Assembly (NCBI GenBank): GCA_043764015.1
Contig: JAYUKY010000016.1
Span: 1-5,381 of the forward strand
Source: JANYGM01 sp043764015
Lineage (GTDB): Bacteria; Bacteroidota; Bacteroidia; Cytophagales; Thermonemataceae
Length of the DNA: 5,381 bases
Direction: 5' to 3'
Shown one piece after another: positions 5,308-5,381 of this stretch (its first letter is position 1; each line of letters opens with the position of its first letter). Below the pieces are notes generated by a model. The model ran no database searches, was not told where the DNA came from, and worked only from the letters and a program-made list of their open reading frames with translations. The position numbers and the translations under genes were made by a program.

Positions 5308-5381
5308 TTTTCTTTAAAAGTGATTTAATATCATACTTATAAAGGCTAATTTTATCATAACAACGGCATTTTCTGCTTTTT
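5285..5381. repeat. Right copy of 97-bp perfect terminal inverted repeat
   Basis: This copy is the exact reverse complement of 2-98 and runs to the last base of the window; the left copy has one extra A outside it. It lies upstream of the whole operon, so any promoter within the window would have to sit here. Read on the minus strand, it offers TTGTTA followed by TATAAG after 16 bases, a weak sigma70-like match, and no clear Bacteroidota-type TAnnTTTG element. The in-frame ATG in the repeat is followed by only five codons and a stop, so it does not start orf1. Confidence 0.97.

Noticed and set aside
1..5381. Complete tectivirus-like protein-primed genome
   Set aside because: The repeats and lysis genes fit in outline, but there is no family B DNA polymerase, terminal protein or packaging ATPase, and the length is far below that of known tectiviruses.
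1..5381. Insertion sequence or transposon defined by the inverted repeats
   Set aside because: No transposase, integrase or recombinase gene lies between them, and no target-site duplication can be seen because the window ends at the repeats.

Overview
The window is a compact, AT-rich block in which every credible gene lies on the minus strand. Nine genes are packed head to tail, with gaps of 1 to 84 bases, and are transcribed from the right end to the left end. The starts lack clear Shine-Dalgarno sequences and sit behind A/T-rich leaders, as in Bacteroidota. A Bacteroidota host, and a phage or phage-like element as the source, is inference. No replication, packaging, integrase, tRNA or rRNA gene is visible.

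Both ends carry the same 97-base sequence in inverted orientation (2-98 and 5285-5381, a perfect match by eye). The left copy encodes the last ten residues and the stop codon of the final gene. The right copy holds the upstream region of the first gene. The operon is therefore bounded almost exactly by the repeats. They could be true termini of a linear element, recombination sites of an invertible segment, or the ends of an assembly loop at an inverted repeat; the sequence alone does not decide.

In transcription order (right to left): orf1 (5131-5307, small membrane protein, no normal start), orf2 (4836-5129, helical tail-anchored protein), orf3 (4151-4786) and orf4 (3748-4140) (Arg/Lys-rich N-terminus, low-complexity linker, C-terminal membrane anchor), orf5 (3050-3727, peptidoglycan-binding-like domain plus C-terminal anchor), orf6 (2195-2965, HExxH...ExxxD putative metallopeptidase), orf7 (1623-2162, N-terminally anchored M23 peptidase), orf8 (856-1605, GH19-like muralytic enzyme with C-terminal anchor) and orf9 (66-851, soluble 261-residue protein, possibly structural).

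Seven of the nine proteins carry one membrane segment, and at least three target the cell wall. The best reading is the membrane and cell-wall-penetration module of a virus whose virion contains a lipid membrane, comparable in logic to PM2, PRD1 or the Flavobacterium phage FLiP. No hallmark such as a double jelly-roll capsid protein or packaging ATPase could be recognised from sequence, so this remains an inference.
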